Notes under the pieces: generated by a model | What the model was told of the DNA's origin: nothing | Database searches by the model: none | What the model saw: the letters and a program-made list of their open reading frames with translations, nothing else | Part shown: piece by piece, positions 43,022-54,177 of the stretch | Layout of the letters: every line of letters begins with the position of its first letter | Numbering within the stretch: position 1 is the first letter of the stretch | Source of the DNA: Perkinsus olseni | Lineage: Eukaryota > Perkinsozoa > Perkinsida > Perkinsidae | NCBI GenBank assembly: GCA_013115135.1 | Contig: JABANP010000355.1 | Span: forward strand, 1-54,900 | Reading direction: 5' to 3' | DNA: 54,900 bases | Made by a program: the position numbers and the translations under genes

Positions 43022-46000
43022 CTTGTGTGGTTCTAAGGTCTACAGTAACCTCGACCTCCGGTCCGGGTACTGGCAGATACCTGTACGAGCTTCCGACATC
43101 AGAAAGACGGCCTTCTGTCCTGGTGCTAACTTACCCTTGTACGAGTTCCTCGTCATGCCCTTTGGCCTGCATTCGGCGTGCGGTACGTTCCAAGACTTGA
43201 TGGATCGGATTCTCGGTGACCTTCCCTACGTCAAGGTCTACTTGGACGACGTACTCATCTTCTCGCCGGATATGGAGACCCACGCTAAGCACTTGGAGGA
43301 GGTTTTTCGACGGCTAGCTGAGGCCAAGCTCACCTTGAACGCCACTAAGTGCAAGTTCGCCGGTGAAGGAGTTAAGTACCTCGGCCACTACTTCGACGAG
43401 TTCGGCATGCATCCCGACCCCGCTCGCATCCAGGCCATAGCCGAGTGGACGCCACCGAGAACTGTGACTGAAGTACGTTCCTTCCTGGGCTTGGTCAACT
43501 ACTATCGAACGTTTATCCCTAGGATGTCGGCTGTAGCTAAGCCCATCCAACGGTTGGTCGGTCTATGCGAGAAGTGCCCCGACGATGTGCCGAAGTATTG
43601 GGACGTCGATGCTGACGAAGCCTTTGTGAAGCTCAAGAACGCCCTGATCGGTCTTCCGGCCCTGGCGTACCCCGACTTCTCTCGTCCGTTCCAGATCTGC
43701 TGTGACGCTTCCAACTTGGCCATCGGTGGTGTGCTGGAACAAGACGGACGTCCGATCTGCTTCTACTCCCAAGCCTTGTCTGGTGCTGAACTCCGTTGGC
43801 ATTCCTTCGAGAAGGAAGCGTACGCGCTGTTTCGATGTCTCCAACGGTTCCACGACTACGTCATCGGTCACCCATTGGAGGTTACTATCTACAGCGATCA
43901 CCGGCCACTTCAGCACCTTGCCAAGTGTACGTCCGAACGTGTTCAACGCTGGGTTCTTGCTATGCAAAGGTACCGGTTTGTTGTACGCTATAAGCAAGGC
44001 ACCAAGAACATCAACGCGGATGTACTCTCTCGACCCCAACTGCCACGGCCTGATCCGGTTGTCGCTGCTCGACAAGTGGCCCTCTGCAACATCAAGGACT
44101 TCGGGCAGGACGACGCCGGTGTACGTCACTTCTCGGACGACTTTGACTGGCGCCTGCATACTTCCCTGGTGGTCTTGGATACTCTCTTCTCTGTCGACGA
44201 CATCCGTGACGGCCAGGATCTGGACGAGATTGTGTCCATGGTACGAGAGCGAGTCCTAGACGGCCATCCGTTGGGTCGCAACGAGTTCAAGACCCGAGAC
44301 CTGCTGCCTTATCGGAGGATCTGGGCTTCTTTGGACGTCTCTGATGGTGTGTTGGCTTGTCACTATCGAGCGGATGCCTTGGACGAGGTCAAGCTCTTGC
44401 CTGTCATCCCCGACGAGCTTCGTGAACGTGCCCTGCAACACTATCATCAAGAGTCTGGTCATTTTGCCCGCGAGAAGATGCTCAACAAGATGAAGCAACA
44501 GTGCTACTGGCCGACGATGCACATGGACGTGGAGGTTCATCTTCAGACCTGTACGAGTTGTTTGTCGGCTGGCCCTATGCCTGCCGCACCGTCACCTCTC
44601 TTACCGGTTCCTGTTGGACGTGCCTGGCATACCTTGGGGATCGACTATCTCAAGATCGGCCCCGGTGTCGGTGGCTTCAAGAGCTTGCTAGTGGTTCAAG
44701 ATTACTTTACGAAGTGGGCGGAAGCCTACCCACTTCGGACGGAGACGGTTGAGGAATCCCTTCCTCATTTGTTGGGTCTCTTTGCTCGCTATGGACCACC
44801 GGTACGGATTCACTCTGACCAAGGAGCCCAGTTTGAGAGTGCCTTGTTCAGGGCTACCCTGGACGCTCTAGGTATATCGAAGTCCCGGACGACTATCTAC
44901 CACCCGGCCGGTAACGGCCTAGTAGAGCGACTTAACGGTACGATCCTGTCCATGCTAAGAAGGCACTGTGCTATTCCTGATTGGCCGGCCCACCTACCCG
45001 CCTTGCTGTTCAAGTATAATACGGCTATCCACACGTCTACTGGTTATAGCCCCTTTATGCTTATGTATGGACGCGAGCCCCCCGCTGACTTCGTACCGAT
45101 AACCTCTGCTTATAGCTCCCTGGTGTTTGACACGGAGACCTATGGTCAGTACGTCGCTCGTGTACGTGCCTACTTGGACGACGAGGTAGATCAAGCAGTG
45201 ACTCATGCGGCGGCTAGATACAAGTCTTTCTATGACCGCAAGGCTAAGCCGTCGGCTTTCTACCCGAACGCCAGAGTGTTTCTGCGAGTGCACGTCCCTA
45301 ACAACAAGTTGGCCCCGCGCTGGGAAGGTGACTGGTACGTTCTGGATATCGTCGGTTCTCAAGACCCCGTCAAGGTGCTTCGACTTAAGCACGTGGTGAC
45401 TGGTGAGATCAAGATCAGCAACGTGGACCATGTGAGGTTGGATCCTGTTCAGCCCGACCAACTTCCGGACGGCCTTCTTCAACGAGTTAATCGTGAGGTT
45501 CCCGATCTTCCACCGGTCCCTGCCTTCAATCCGGAGGCACCACCGGCTGATGTGCTGCATCCCCGACGAGTTCCGCCGCCATCGACTATGGCTGACGAAG
45601 ATGAGTTTCTGTACGGCGCTCCTGCTATTCCCCCGGCCCCGGCTGAGAATGTACGACTGTCACCCCCGGTATCTGTGCCCCCGGCAGTATCCCCTCGTCG
45701 ACGACGTGTTCTTCGGCCAGGACCCGTGGCACGACCATCGCCGACGCCTTTGGCCCCTACGCCTCCAGTCTGTGAATCGCCAGGTCCCACAGACTTTGCG
45801 ACGCCGACGGCTTCCTCGGCTGCGGACGACCCGGCTGCGACTGACTCCCCGTCGAGACCTGCGCCTTCTCGGCCCTCGTTAACGACTCCCCCTGATGAGC
45901 CCGCTTCACCAGTACTCCCGCCGTTGCCCTCGAGACCGTCTGATGAGCCTACTCCGGTACGCTCCCGATCTTCGTCTCGTTTATTGGTGACTCCCGACGA

Positions 46001-46496
46001 GTACTCTTCCCCCTCGGCGCCGTCACGTGACACTTCAAGGTTGGTTGACGAGTCTCCCTCTGGACGCTCACGGTCACCTTCCCCCTTGTCACCACGCCCT
46101 GTTCAGCCGTCGGTGGCCTCGTCATCACCGTCTCGGCCATCTCGGTCGTCTGATGAGCCTACCCCGGTACGCTCCCGATCAACGACTCCGGTTGCGCCAC
46201 GAGAGACTCCCGAAGAATCTACGCCCCCGCTTCCTATGGTGGATAGCCCTGCTACGGAGCGTGGTTTCGAGTCCCCTCAAGGAACGGCGACGCCTTCATC
46301 GGACCCCGATTCGGTTCAACAACCCCCGGCGGAAGCGTCTCCGCCACGTACGGATGTCGACCCTGAGCCCACGAGACCATTCACACGGTCTAGGGCTGGC
46401 CGTCAACCCCGACCACCCGTTCGCTTCGACCCTGATACGTACGTCCCTGTGGCTCTCCGTAGTGAGCAAGGACACGTACGTTCTGACTCTTCTTAA
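43022..46496 (+). CDS. pol: Retrotransposon 2 Pol (RT C-terminal part, RNase H, integrase)
   Basis: The frame is open for about 1,158 codons after the junction. The ATG at 42954 lies in the other element's LTR and is fortuitous. Residue numbers here count from it. RT: LDLRSGYWQIPV (33-44), MPFGLHSACGTF (68-79), YLDD (96-99). RNase H: D251, E287, D315, ending NADVLSR (about 355-360). Integrase: HHCC zinc finger (H498, H503, C533, C536) and catalytic D564, D622, E658, with SDQGAQFES and NGLVERLNG blocks. An SH3-like C-terminus follows, then a tail of about 300 residues rich in Pro/Ser/Thr/Arg with DEPTPVRSRS twice. This is standard Ty3/gypsy apart from the missing N-terminal RT and the long tail. 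No chromodomain was recognised. Confidence 0.88.
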
Positions 46497-46928
46497 TTGA
46501 GGATGATGGTTGGTACGTGAGGAGGAAGGGAGTTGGTGCACCCTTCTGACTCTTTATACAGCTCTGAGTTGGACGATTTCCGGCCTCCTCTATGCCACCC
46601 ATTGCAAGCCTGCGGGCAGCCTATCCCCCGTGTACGGATAGTTCCTCTTGTTCCCCGTTCTGTTCTGCGACGAAGCCTGTTATTTGGTCGGTGTATGTTG
46701 GACGTCAACGTTTTGTACAACCACGTTATTCTGCCTTGTTAAGGTGTTACTTCTCTCGCACTACGATTCGGTTCTCAAGGACGCCGATTGTGCGCTGTAA
46801 TTCTCGCTCGCCCGGACGTTTCACGTCACGCGAGCCGTTCTTCCGGCCTGAGATCTGATGGTATCCGCGCTGATTCTCAAGGTTACCCTCACTTCTCTTT
46901 TAGCCCGGTACGTTTTTCGCTCTCTCTC
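46497..46928 (+). other. Spacer between Pol and ORF3 of retrotransposon 2
   Basis: These 432 bp are open in the ORF3 frame only from 46788. A purine tract, GAGGAGGAAGGGAG (about 46,519-46,532), and TTTATACAG at 46,552-46,560 (a possible splice acceptor) are visible. Splicing or a second promoter might express ORF3; nothing decides between them. Confidence 0.4.
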
Positions 46929-49900
46929 ATGAGCCTACGCCCTCTCTTGACTGAGATTGTCGGTCGTCCGCCTTCTACTGGCCAACAGGACAACGTCTCC
47001 TTCCGCCAGATCACGGACGCTGTCGTTGGCCCTGATCCGCCTACCCCGAAGAGTTCACGTTTTGGTAAGTACGCCGAGTCCGCCATCTTGGTCCACACCC
47101 CCCAAGAGACCCTGCAGCCATGCGAGGATCGTGATGAGGACGGCAAGATCTGCAAGGTTCGTGACAGGCACATGAACGCTTACCAGACGGTCCCTGGCTT
47201 ATCGGCCGAGTACGTGCCCGCCTACTTGGACGCTGTGACTACCACTGGTCTACTAAGGTCCAAGGTCGGACGTGGCAGTCCGTTCCAGACTCCTAAGGTA
47301 CGCAAGATGATCCAAGGCTACCGTCCTGCGTGGGAGGAGGAAAGTATTCCCTTCTCCCAGATGGCTTTCGGTTACAAGATCGTGTTCGCTCCTCCTCCTG
47401 TGGACGCCAACCCTGCCGACCATACCTTGGAGCACCTATTGCGGACGAGCTTGATCTACCCGTACGACAAGACATCGTACTGCCTTCTGTGCCTGGCCAT
47501 TGCCAACTGGCGGCGCAGATATCAGCCTGTGGACGAGCCCTTGCCCGCGGACCCGACGCTAACTTCGGCGGAGTTATCTTCCTGTGAAGCCCTCTTTGTT
47601 CGTCATTGCGGACGTCATGGAGCACCTACGATCCACACTCAGAGTTTGTCTAAGGAGAAGCTGTGTGCCCCTAAGGTGTATCCTCTGTTCTTCATCGACC
47701 TCAAGGTTGGACGACGAAGCGACACTAGGACGTACGTCACTGAGGACTTCACCGATATGTCTAAGGCGGACACCCTTCCGGACGATCTCAAGGAGATTGG
47801 CTCTTACATTCGGGATTACTGCATGTCTGACCCCGATTTGTACGGCGTTTTTGTTCACCCCGGTATCCAGAGGTTGATGGTTTGGATGGTTGGTTCTCTC
47901 AAGGACGCCTTCCCCGTGAGTTTTCTCAAGGAGGCTCACCCCTCTATTATGTGGGCTCTCTTGGTTCGAGTTCTGGACGCTTACCGAGAGGCTCGCAAGG
48001 CCGTCACCATCAACGATACCACGTCTGTTCAAGGTTCCCCTGGAGCCTCTAATTCGGCCGCCTCAGAGAGGGATCGTACGACCCCTTCTCCGGAGCCGGC
48101 AAATTTTTTCCGTCAGCAGGAGCTACCGCCAAAACCTACGGCTTCTCCAACGCCTGGTACGGTGATAGATTTGACGACGACCTCGACATCGGCGCCACCC
48201 CGCCCTGCTACGGCTGTGAGACGCTCAGGTCGTGGAGGATTCCGAGGACGTGCTAATCCTAATCCTCCTTCTTCTCAACGTCGTACGACTACCCCGACTC
48301 CGGCGCCTGTTCATGACCCGGTACCACTACCAGCGAGGCCTTTTAGAAGCCTACCGTACGGCCAAGACCCCAGGCCGCCTCTATACTCTCCTCAAGGACG
48401 CCCTGCACCCTTACCCCGACCCTCGGGTTATGATCGTGAGGGGAGGGAGGAGAGACCAGTGGAGTACGCCTACAGGTATGATCCTCACCCGAGTGACTAT
48501 GAGCACCGGTACGGTAGCCCTTCTCAATTTCTGGTACGTCGAGGTTATCCGGACTATCGAGACCGCCGCCCAATCGACGGACGTCGTTACTTCCCCGGTG
48601 GCTGCATACCGTACGTCGAGCCTGGCCCGAACTACTACAACCCGGAACATGCCCCTCGCCCTCGCTATGACGACGTTGGACGCCGAAGCCGGTATGACGA
48701 GTACGCTGACTACTACGACGAGAGAGACCAGTATGCCTATGAGAGAAGCCGCAGCCCTCGCTTCGAGCCCCGGTGTGTCCTTCGTGAAGCCCCGCGTGGT
48801 GACCATGCTGATCTCGTACGACTACCCCCACACTGGATGGAAGTGGTCGCTCAGCATAACGGTACGACGGCGGACTCTATCTACCGGACGCTGCAGGAGG
48901 ACGCTGCTATCTTGGGCTACCGGTTCGGCTCGCCAGAGTTCGTCAACTACCTCTTCGTACGTGGCCTCCGTAACCTCATGCACGACGCCGATCTGCGCCT
49001 ACGTGAACGCCATCCTGTGGCTCAGCCTAAAGCTGACTCTGTGGTGTTGAGACCAGCCCCCGCAAGGACGACCAGGCAAGTGGAAGAAGATTTCGACGAC
49101 TTGTACGGAAGGCTTGGTAGTGGCGAGGACACCAACAACCCGAGTGCGGTCATCACTGATCCTGCCGTTGTGGAGGCCGACCACGAGAAGGACGTCAATG
49201 TTGAGGACGATGAAGCCGACGCCCCTGCGGACGTGCAGCAAGATGTCCCGGTGATACCCGAGTGGGCTCTGTTCTTCGCTGGTGTTCAGGAGGCTCCCCC
49301 GAAGGCTCTCCCGCCGATTCCTGTGAGCTTTCGTACGAAGAACTGCACTTGGTACGACCTCCTGGCTGGTGGTCAACGACGCCCCGACCTCGACTGGGTG
49401 GATAATGAGGACGTTCTCTCTGGCAACTCCGCTGATGAATGGCAATGGGACGCCGTGTCTGAGTGGACGCAGTTCTGGGAAAGGCATTCTCATATCCTGC
49501 CCGACTCGTGCCTCAAGGAAGTCCGGACGTTCAACGCGGTCTGCCTACCCGTGGCTAGTGGTTTCATACCGGCCAAGGACAAGCTCTGGTCTTACCATCT
49601 TGACGGACGCGTATTGGTTATGACTGGCCTGGCCGCTGGTTCAAGGAACGCCTCTGCTAAGTCCACCGACTGTGACGGTTGGGTACCCTTGTCGTACGAG
49701 CTGCTGCGTTGGTGCCATGGTGCCGGATTGTACGTGATGACTATTCTCAACCATACTGAGAAAGGTGTCTACGCTGGTCCGGACGCCCGCCACAAGATGC
49801 TCAATGAAGCCAATCTGGTTTTCTGTTGTCCGGCTCACGCCTCGGCCGCGGTTTATCGTCTGACCCTGCTGTCCAACTTGTACCCTCCGATACCCGGACG

Positions 49901-50501
49901 TACCCTTTATACGTTCAGGTCTCGCAAGTGTTGGGATACGGACCTTCGTGATGCTCATGGTCACTGGACGGGTGTCACGTACGACGAAGCCCAGGCTATG
50001 CTACAGCTGACTTTCCGTACGACTAACACTGCCGCCAACGCCGAGCTTACTGGTATGGACGCCTTGGCTCCGCGTGAGTTCGAGGTACAGTTTTGGGGTT
50101 CAGCTTCGGACGAGACTGTCAAGAAGGCCAGACACGAGAACGAGAAGGAGTCCCCCGAGATGAGGCTTCACCACTTCGCCCGTCATGGTACGCCCTCCGA
50201 CCGTATGGCTTATATGAGTATGTTCTCGACACGGTATCAAGATCCAGCCAACCCCTTTCGTCGTGAAGGACCTCTTCAAGGACCTGGTCAGACTCTCGGA
50301 CGCCTTATGGACGACGTTGCTGAGTGTACGGCTTGGGCAAGGCCCGCCAGAAGTGTTGCTGGTACGTCTACGCCTTCTGAGAGACCGGTCGAGATTGAAG
50401 AAGTTGTAGCTGAGATTGTTCCGGACGGTATGGATGGAAAGGCTCCTGAACGCCCTGACGCTGGTACGTCCTCCTGCTCGAAGGACGGCCCGACTAGCTG
50501 A
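46929..50501 (+). CDS. Retrotransposon 2 ORF3, large protein of unknown function
   Basis: This is 1,190 residues from the ATG at 46929 (MSLRPLLTEI), or 1,237 from 46788. The inner start is preferred because the upstream 47 residues look non-conserved and Ser/Arg-rich, but this is not decided. It has an N-terminal globular region (to about residue 410) and a disordered Pro/Arg/Tyr/Asp-rich middle (RGGFRGR, repeated YxxRxxDxY-type motifs, SRSPR). A second globular region of about 550 residues, rich in Trp and Cys, precedes an acidic C-terminus. It has no zinc knuckle, protease, transmembrane segment or signal peptide, so it does not look like Gag or an envelope. It sits between integrase and the 3' LTR. 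I do not recognise the family. Confidence 0.72.
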   Translation: MSLRPLLTEIVGRPPSTGQQDNVSFRQITDAVVGPDPPTPKSSRFGKYAESAILVHTPQETLQPCEDRDEDGKICKVRDRHMNAYQTVPGLSAEYVPAYLDAVTTTGLLRSKVGRGSPFQTPKVRKMIQGYRPAWEEESIPFSQMAFGYKIVFAPPPVDANPADHTLEHLLRTSLIYPYDKTSYCLLCLAIANWRRRYQPVDEPLPADPTLTSAELSSCEALFVRHCGRHGAPTIHTQSLSKEKLCAPKVYPLFFIDLKVGRRSDTRTYVTEDFTDMSKADTLPDDLKEIGSYIRDYCMSDPDLYGVFVHPGIQRLMVWMVGSLKDAFPVSFLKEAHPSIMWALLVRVLDAYREARKAVTINDTTSVQGSPGASNSAASERDRTTPSPEPANFFRQQELPPKPTASPTPGTVIDLTTTSTSAPPRPATAVRRSGRGGFRGRANPNPPSSQRRTTTPTPAPVHDPVPLPARPFRSLPYGQDPRPPLYSPQGRPAPLPRPSGYDREGREERPVEYAYRYDPHPSDYEHRYGSPSQFLVRRGYPDYRDRRPIDGRRYFPGGCIPYVEPGPNYYNPEHAPRPRYDDVGRRSRYDEYADYYDERDQYAYERSRSPRFEPRCVLREAPRGDHADLVRLPPHWMEVVAQHNGTTADSIYRTLQEDAAILGYRFGSPEFVNYLFVRGLRNLMHDADLRLRERHPVAQPKADSVVLRPAPARTTRQVEEDFDDLYGRLGSGEDTNNPSAVITDPAVVEADHEKDVNVEDDEADAPADVQQDVPVIPEWALFFAGVQEAPPKALPPIPVSFRTKNCTWYDLLAGGQRRPDLDWVDNEDVLSGNSADEWQWDAVSEWTQFWERHSHILPDSCLKEVRTFNAVCLPVASGFIPAKDKLWSYHLDGRVLVMTGLAAGSRNASAKSTDCDGWVPLSYELLRWCHGAGLYVMTILNHTEKGVYAGPDARHKMLNEANLVFCCPAHASAAVYRLTLLSNLYPPIPGRTLYTFRSRKCWDTDLRDAHGHWTGVTYDEAQAMLQLTFRTTNTAANAELTGMDALAPREFEVQFWGSASDETVKKARHENEKESPEMRLHHFARHGTPSDRMAYMSMFSTRYQDPANPFRREGPLQGPGQTLGRLMDDVAECTAWARPARSVAGTSTPSERPVEIEEVVAEIVPDGMDGKAPERPDAGTSSCSKDGPTS

Positions 50502-50724
50502 GCTGACTATGTTCTGTACGGTGGCTTCAAGGGCCGCCGTGCGGACGAACTAAGATGAGATTCTTATTATGATTATTTTACACCGCTGTAGTACGGAGAT
50601 TTATTTTTATCGCTTTTGTACGCGTGTTGCCCGATCCCTGCGACAAACGGTCGTTGAGGCCCCTTTGTTGTCGGTCGCATATCGGTACGCCCCCGTCATT
50701 CTAGTAGCCCCAGTTTGGATCTGC

Positions 50725-50734
50725 GTGGGAGGAA
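50725..50734 (+). other. Probable polypurine tract of retrotransposon 2
   Basis: GTGGGAGGAA directly precedes TGTGATGGGACG, the presumed start of the 3' LTR. Confidence 0.5.
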
Positions 50735-51081
50735 TGTGATGGGACGCGCTGCGCCCTGCTAGAGCGCAACTTCCCCTTTTTCTGTGGACGATCCGTCACT
50801 GTGTGCTCTGTCCCCTAGAATGATATCCTTCGGGGTGCTGCAGCCGTTTCGCGTATCTTTAGCTAGTAGCTATCGATCGTACTTAGCTCTCTAGCAGATC
50901 AGTAGATCACTAGATCATTAGATCACTCGACTACTATCGTCCTATATCTGTCCCCGTCGTACGGTTCACCGCTACCGTACGTACTGATATTGGTCATAGC
51001 TCTGTCAACTCGACTCCTAAGTCCATAGTGTGCTGGTTGTGTTCTCCTCTTAGTTGGGACGGACGGTTCACTTCTATCACA
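50735..51081 (+). repeat. Probable 3' LTR of retrotransposon 2 (347 bp)
   Basis: It starts TGTGAT after a purine tract and ends ATCACA, a 6-bp terminal inverted repeat of the TG...CA form common in Ty3/gypsy LTRs. It contains a run of TAGATCA-type repeats near 50,895-50,925. There is no second LTR in the window to compare with, so the limits are inferred. Confidence 0.5.
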
Positions 51082-51332
51082 TCAATACACTTCTCGCTCG
51101 CCACTCGGGTATTCTACCTTTTTCTGGAACTGATCCCGCGGCTTGTTGTCCGAATAAACATCGACTCAGTGACTCTTAGACCGTGCCTGTATTATCCAAC
51201 GAACATTGAGCCTCTCAATGTGATCTTTGGCTGCTGTTCCGCGGAAATCGGTATTTTTCCGCGCGTAATCGATATTCTAACTGTCCCGACTCATCACACT
51301 GAGTAGTGTTGTCTCCCCCTCCTCGTGTCACC
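51082..51332. other. Flank downstream of retrotransposon 2
   Basis: No gene is supported. The ORF at 51028-51306 overlaps the LTR end and has no recognisable feature. Confidence 0.35.
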
Positions 51333-51612
51333 ATGGCGCCTTCCAACTACCACCACATGTTGAGGCCCTACGCTGTATGGTGGTTGAGGGAGGGGGTGAT
51401 GGGGAGGGTGATGCCCCCGGAGTTAGTCGGGGAGGTTATGGACTACTGTGGCACACCTATACTGAGGATGGATGGTCCCAGTGAGGATACTCATCCAAGA
51501 CTTCGACTCTCACCACTTCGACAGGTTCAACTTCCAAGACCACGGTGAATTTTATAGTCTTACCAACATAGATGCTACGAAAGCTAGTTCGCTAGGAGTT
51601 TCCGGATCATGA
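51333..51612 (+). pseudogene. Repeated gene family fragment, copy 1
   Basis: From the ATG at 51333 (MAPSNYHHMLRPYAVWWLRE...) the frame is open for about 50 codons. It must then shift by one base near 51,480 to continue as ILIQDFDSHHFDRFNFQDHG and then EFYSLTNIDATKAS, ending at 51610-51612. The same two blocks occur, in the same order, at 54178-54326, which supports a real though broken coding sequence. Either an intron or a one-base indel explains the shift. The family and function are not recognised. Confidence 0.5.
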
Positions 51613-52467
51613 TGAGATCTGGTTCAAAGAGGCGAATCAATAGTGCTGCCGGATCATCGGTCAGATCCGTGGATCAGGATCCGAATACTGGCCAACGTCG
51701 TCGGAACACTCGAGACGGGAAGCAACACTTATGGCCTTAGTAGTTTCGAGTGACTTCTCAGCCTCAGACTTCTGTGGCCCACAATCATGACGGGATCCCA
51801 CAACTTGTGGGGTAGGTCGTCGCACCAGTGAGCCATCATGGAATTGTCTTTTTTCCTCAGCCACCATCAAATTTTTATTGGAGCTCGCCTCGGGAAGAGA
51901 TCGATATCGCTTCACGCGTCTCCCACGCCTCTATTCTCCTTAAGAGGGCCTACTAGCAACTTTTTTCTCATACTTGTCACCCTGAACCCATGCGATTGTG
52001 GCAGATTCTGAGAAGCCGCTCTACGATGATGGACTTACCACCATTCTACAGGAGGAGTTCGGGCACGACGGATAGCTAGCGTTTCCGTAGGCAAATATTT
52101 CGTTCGCCCCGGGCTAACATTTTCGTTGTTCGAGCGACCATGAATTTCCTCGAATCCCCCCTTAGCTCTCTCAAGCGTCTCTTCATCCAATCTATCGGAA
52201 TTGGTACAAAGCCTCCTGAGAGGTTAGCGCTTGAGTGTTGGAGGGGACTCGGCATTCAGTAACACTTTCTGACTCTCACTTGGATATTTTACACATCGGC
52301 TGGGTGCCTACTTGTCGCTGATTTTTCCTGTTGGACTCGCCTTTGGCGAGCAGTATCTCCCATGGGAGCAGCTTCCGGGAAGCCTGATGAACGCCTAGCA
52401 TAAATGGTCGTACAATGTCCGGCCTTCTGGGTAATGTCGTGATGCAGTGTTGAAGCTAACGTTTCTA
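51613..52467. other. Spacer, no supported gene
   Basis: The minus-strand ORF 51661-51915 (84 residues, basic) is possible but has no motif. Several GATC-containing short inverted repeats lie at 51,604-51,690. Confidence 0.35.
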
Positions 52468-53329
52468 ATGTCGACTAAACAGTTCATCATCGCCACTACT
52501 GCTGCTCTTGCCGGGATCGCTAACGCTGCGGAACTGGTAAGATCCCCGAGAAGGTCTTCGAGAAGGTCTCGCATTAAGGCTCGTACCTTGTTGTTCACTC
52601 TCAGCCTCCGGTTAACAAGGCACTGTATTTCAAGACGACTAATTCTGTTTTATGCTACTACCGTCATGAACGCGTCGAAGGCCAACCAGATAGGGATGAA
52701 CACCTGGAGGTTCTAGTTGGACAGGGCATCAAGACGAGAGGCGCTAAGTGCCCCGCGTCGTTTGGTAAGCAGGACGAGTTCAGGATCAACTTGTAAGACA
52801 CGCTCATGCGACTCCGAAATCTCCTCGTAATTGCCTCTTTCGCAGCGGCTACGGCGACGATAACCTTCTCAAGACGTTTGAACCGTTAGGCTCCGACTGG
52901 CAGTTAAGTGGGACATTCTCATTCGAGGGCGGCCCTCCTGAAGGCACTGGCAAGGATCCTATGAGACAGAAAACCATAGATTCCGTCACCAGAAAGGCGT
53001 TGGACGGTGTTTACGCCGCCTTGAAGAGAGGGGAATCCAAGGATAAACTGAGGGGCTTGATGGAGGACGTGTGCTGGGTACTCTCGGCGGAGATATTTTT
53101 CGGTACCTTGTGTACACAATACCGCAAAGTCGCCAAGGTTGCGCATGAGACACACATCAAAAGACACCACAAGACTGAGAGAACGGGGGACATCGCGAGG
53201 CTCTACAATAAGGAAAGTAGTTGGCAGCGAAGCGTCGGATCATTTCTCGTTATTATTATTATTTATCGTTATCTCCCCAAGCTCTCTTCAAACTCCATTG
53301 TGTTGACGTGTGAAGTTCATGACTTATAA
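52468..53329 (+). CDS. Three-exon gene for a predicted secreted protein
   Basis: Exon 1 is 52468-52536, starting MSTKQFIIATTAALAGIANA, a clear signal peptide with an ANA|A-like cleavage site. Exon 2 is 52605-52792 and exon 3 starts at 52846. The introns are 68 and 53 nt with GTAAG donors and CTCAG or CGCAG acceptors, and the frame is kept (phase 0, then TT|C). The mature protein has a region with KALYFKTTNSVLCYYRHER, a GYGDDNLLKTFEPLGSDWQL block and a basic C-terminal third with few cysteines. About 245 residues result if exon 3 runs to 53329. The last 30 residues (VIIIIYRYL...) look like A/T-rich untranslated sequence, so another splice or an earlier end is possible. An in-frame ATG at 52447 would add seven residues. 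The family is not recognised. Confidence 0.65.
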
Positions 53330-54177
53330 TGATGATTATAACGATGTTGTTGTGTAAATTTCCTTATCTATTGTGTTTATCAAGTTTGAATCGGAAGACA
53401 CCATTCATCTTATGGGAATAACTCGATGGAGCAGCTACAAGGCAGGAGTAAGTGTAGGAATATCAACCGCATGGTCTCCTCAACCGGACACCAAAGTCAA
53501 GAAGGCACTCAAATTTCGTAAGGAAACTTGCGCGAAGCTTCCAGGGACCTGCTTCCTCGATTTCTCCGAGTTGACTAAGTGCATATTTTTTCACCTGGGG
53601 ACAGATCGAACGGAGAACCCCGAACTGGGAGACCGTTGCTCACTATTGTGCGTCGATGATCTGTTGATCCTTTGTTGATCGCGTGCACAGCAAATTCCAC
53701 TCGAATCAGTAAGCTTGAAGGAGGGGGAAAAGCGACTTCACACTCCCTCCCGTCTTACGTTGTCCATGAACGACGAGAGCGGATAAGCAACAGAAACACA
53801 AGCAAATACCCATCGCCCGACCATGGTTCTTATAGAACCAAGAGGTGGTTGCACCACCTCAGGTCCATTGATAATGAAACCATGTGATGGTAAGGGCAGT
53901 AACAGGTAGTTCCTCGGTTTACCTTCAAACTCCTCTGTTACTAAGGTATTTGTTCCTGAGGGGGGCAGGACCCCCTCAGGAGCTGAGTGAGGGGGCGACT
54001 ACCCCGTTGTATTGTTTAAACATGTCACGGACGAAATTATCGGACAAGAAAGCTTTGGGGCATTCTCCATCCCGACGCGCTCATCGCCAATCGTGGAAGC
54101 GTAACACGGTTCATCTTGAATCGTCCTGACATCATGCTGTTGACGACAGGCCGTCATTAAGGACGTCAGAGTGGGCC
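53330..54177. other. Spacer, no supported gene
   Basis: The plus ORF 53373-53678 (101 residues) has unremarkable composition and could be a gene fragment. Inverted repeats (GGTTCTTATAGAACC near 53,823 and GGGGGCAGGACCCCCTCAG near 53,961) are visible. Nothing more can be supported. Confidence 0.35.

Larger units (their letters stand above)
43022..51081 (+). mobile_element. LTR retrotransposon 2 (Ty3/gypsy), 5'-truncated, with extra ORF3
   Basis: It begins abruptly inside the RT domain at the end of retrotransposon 1. It continues through RT, RNase H and integrase, a 432-bp spacer, a 1,190-1,237-codon ORF3, a purine-rich tract and a probable 3' LTR (50735-51081). Gag, protease, the N-terminal RT and the 5' LTR are missing from the window. 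Both ORFs are intact and share a distinctive richness in GGACG and CGTACG, which supports one element of recent origin. Confidence 0.75.

Noticed and set aside
45479..46033. Gly/Ser-rich minus-strand ORF of 184 codons
   Set aside because: It is antisense to the Pro/Ser-rich tail of retrotransposon 2 Pol, whose codon use keeps the other strand open.
47574..48831. Long alternative-frame and antisense ORFs over ORF3 (47574-48032, 48232-49050, 48343-48831)
   Set aside because: They are shadows of the 1,190-residue ORF in a GC-rich, stop-poor stretch with no independent motifs.
46788..50501. ORF3 as an envelope gene
   Set aside because: There is no signal peptide, transmembrane helix or cleavage motif. 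The position alone is not enough.
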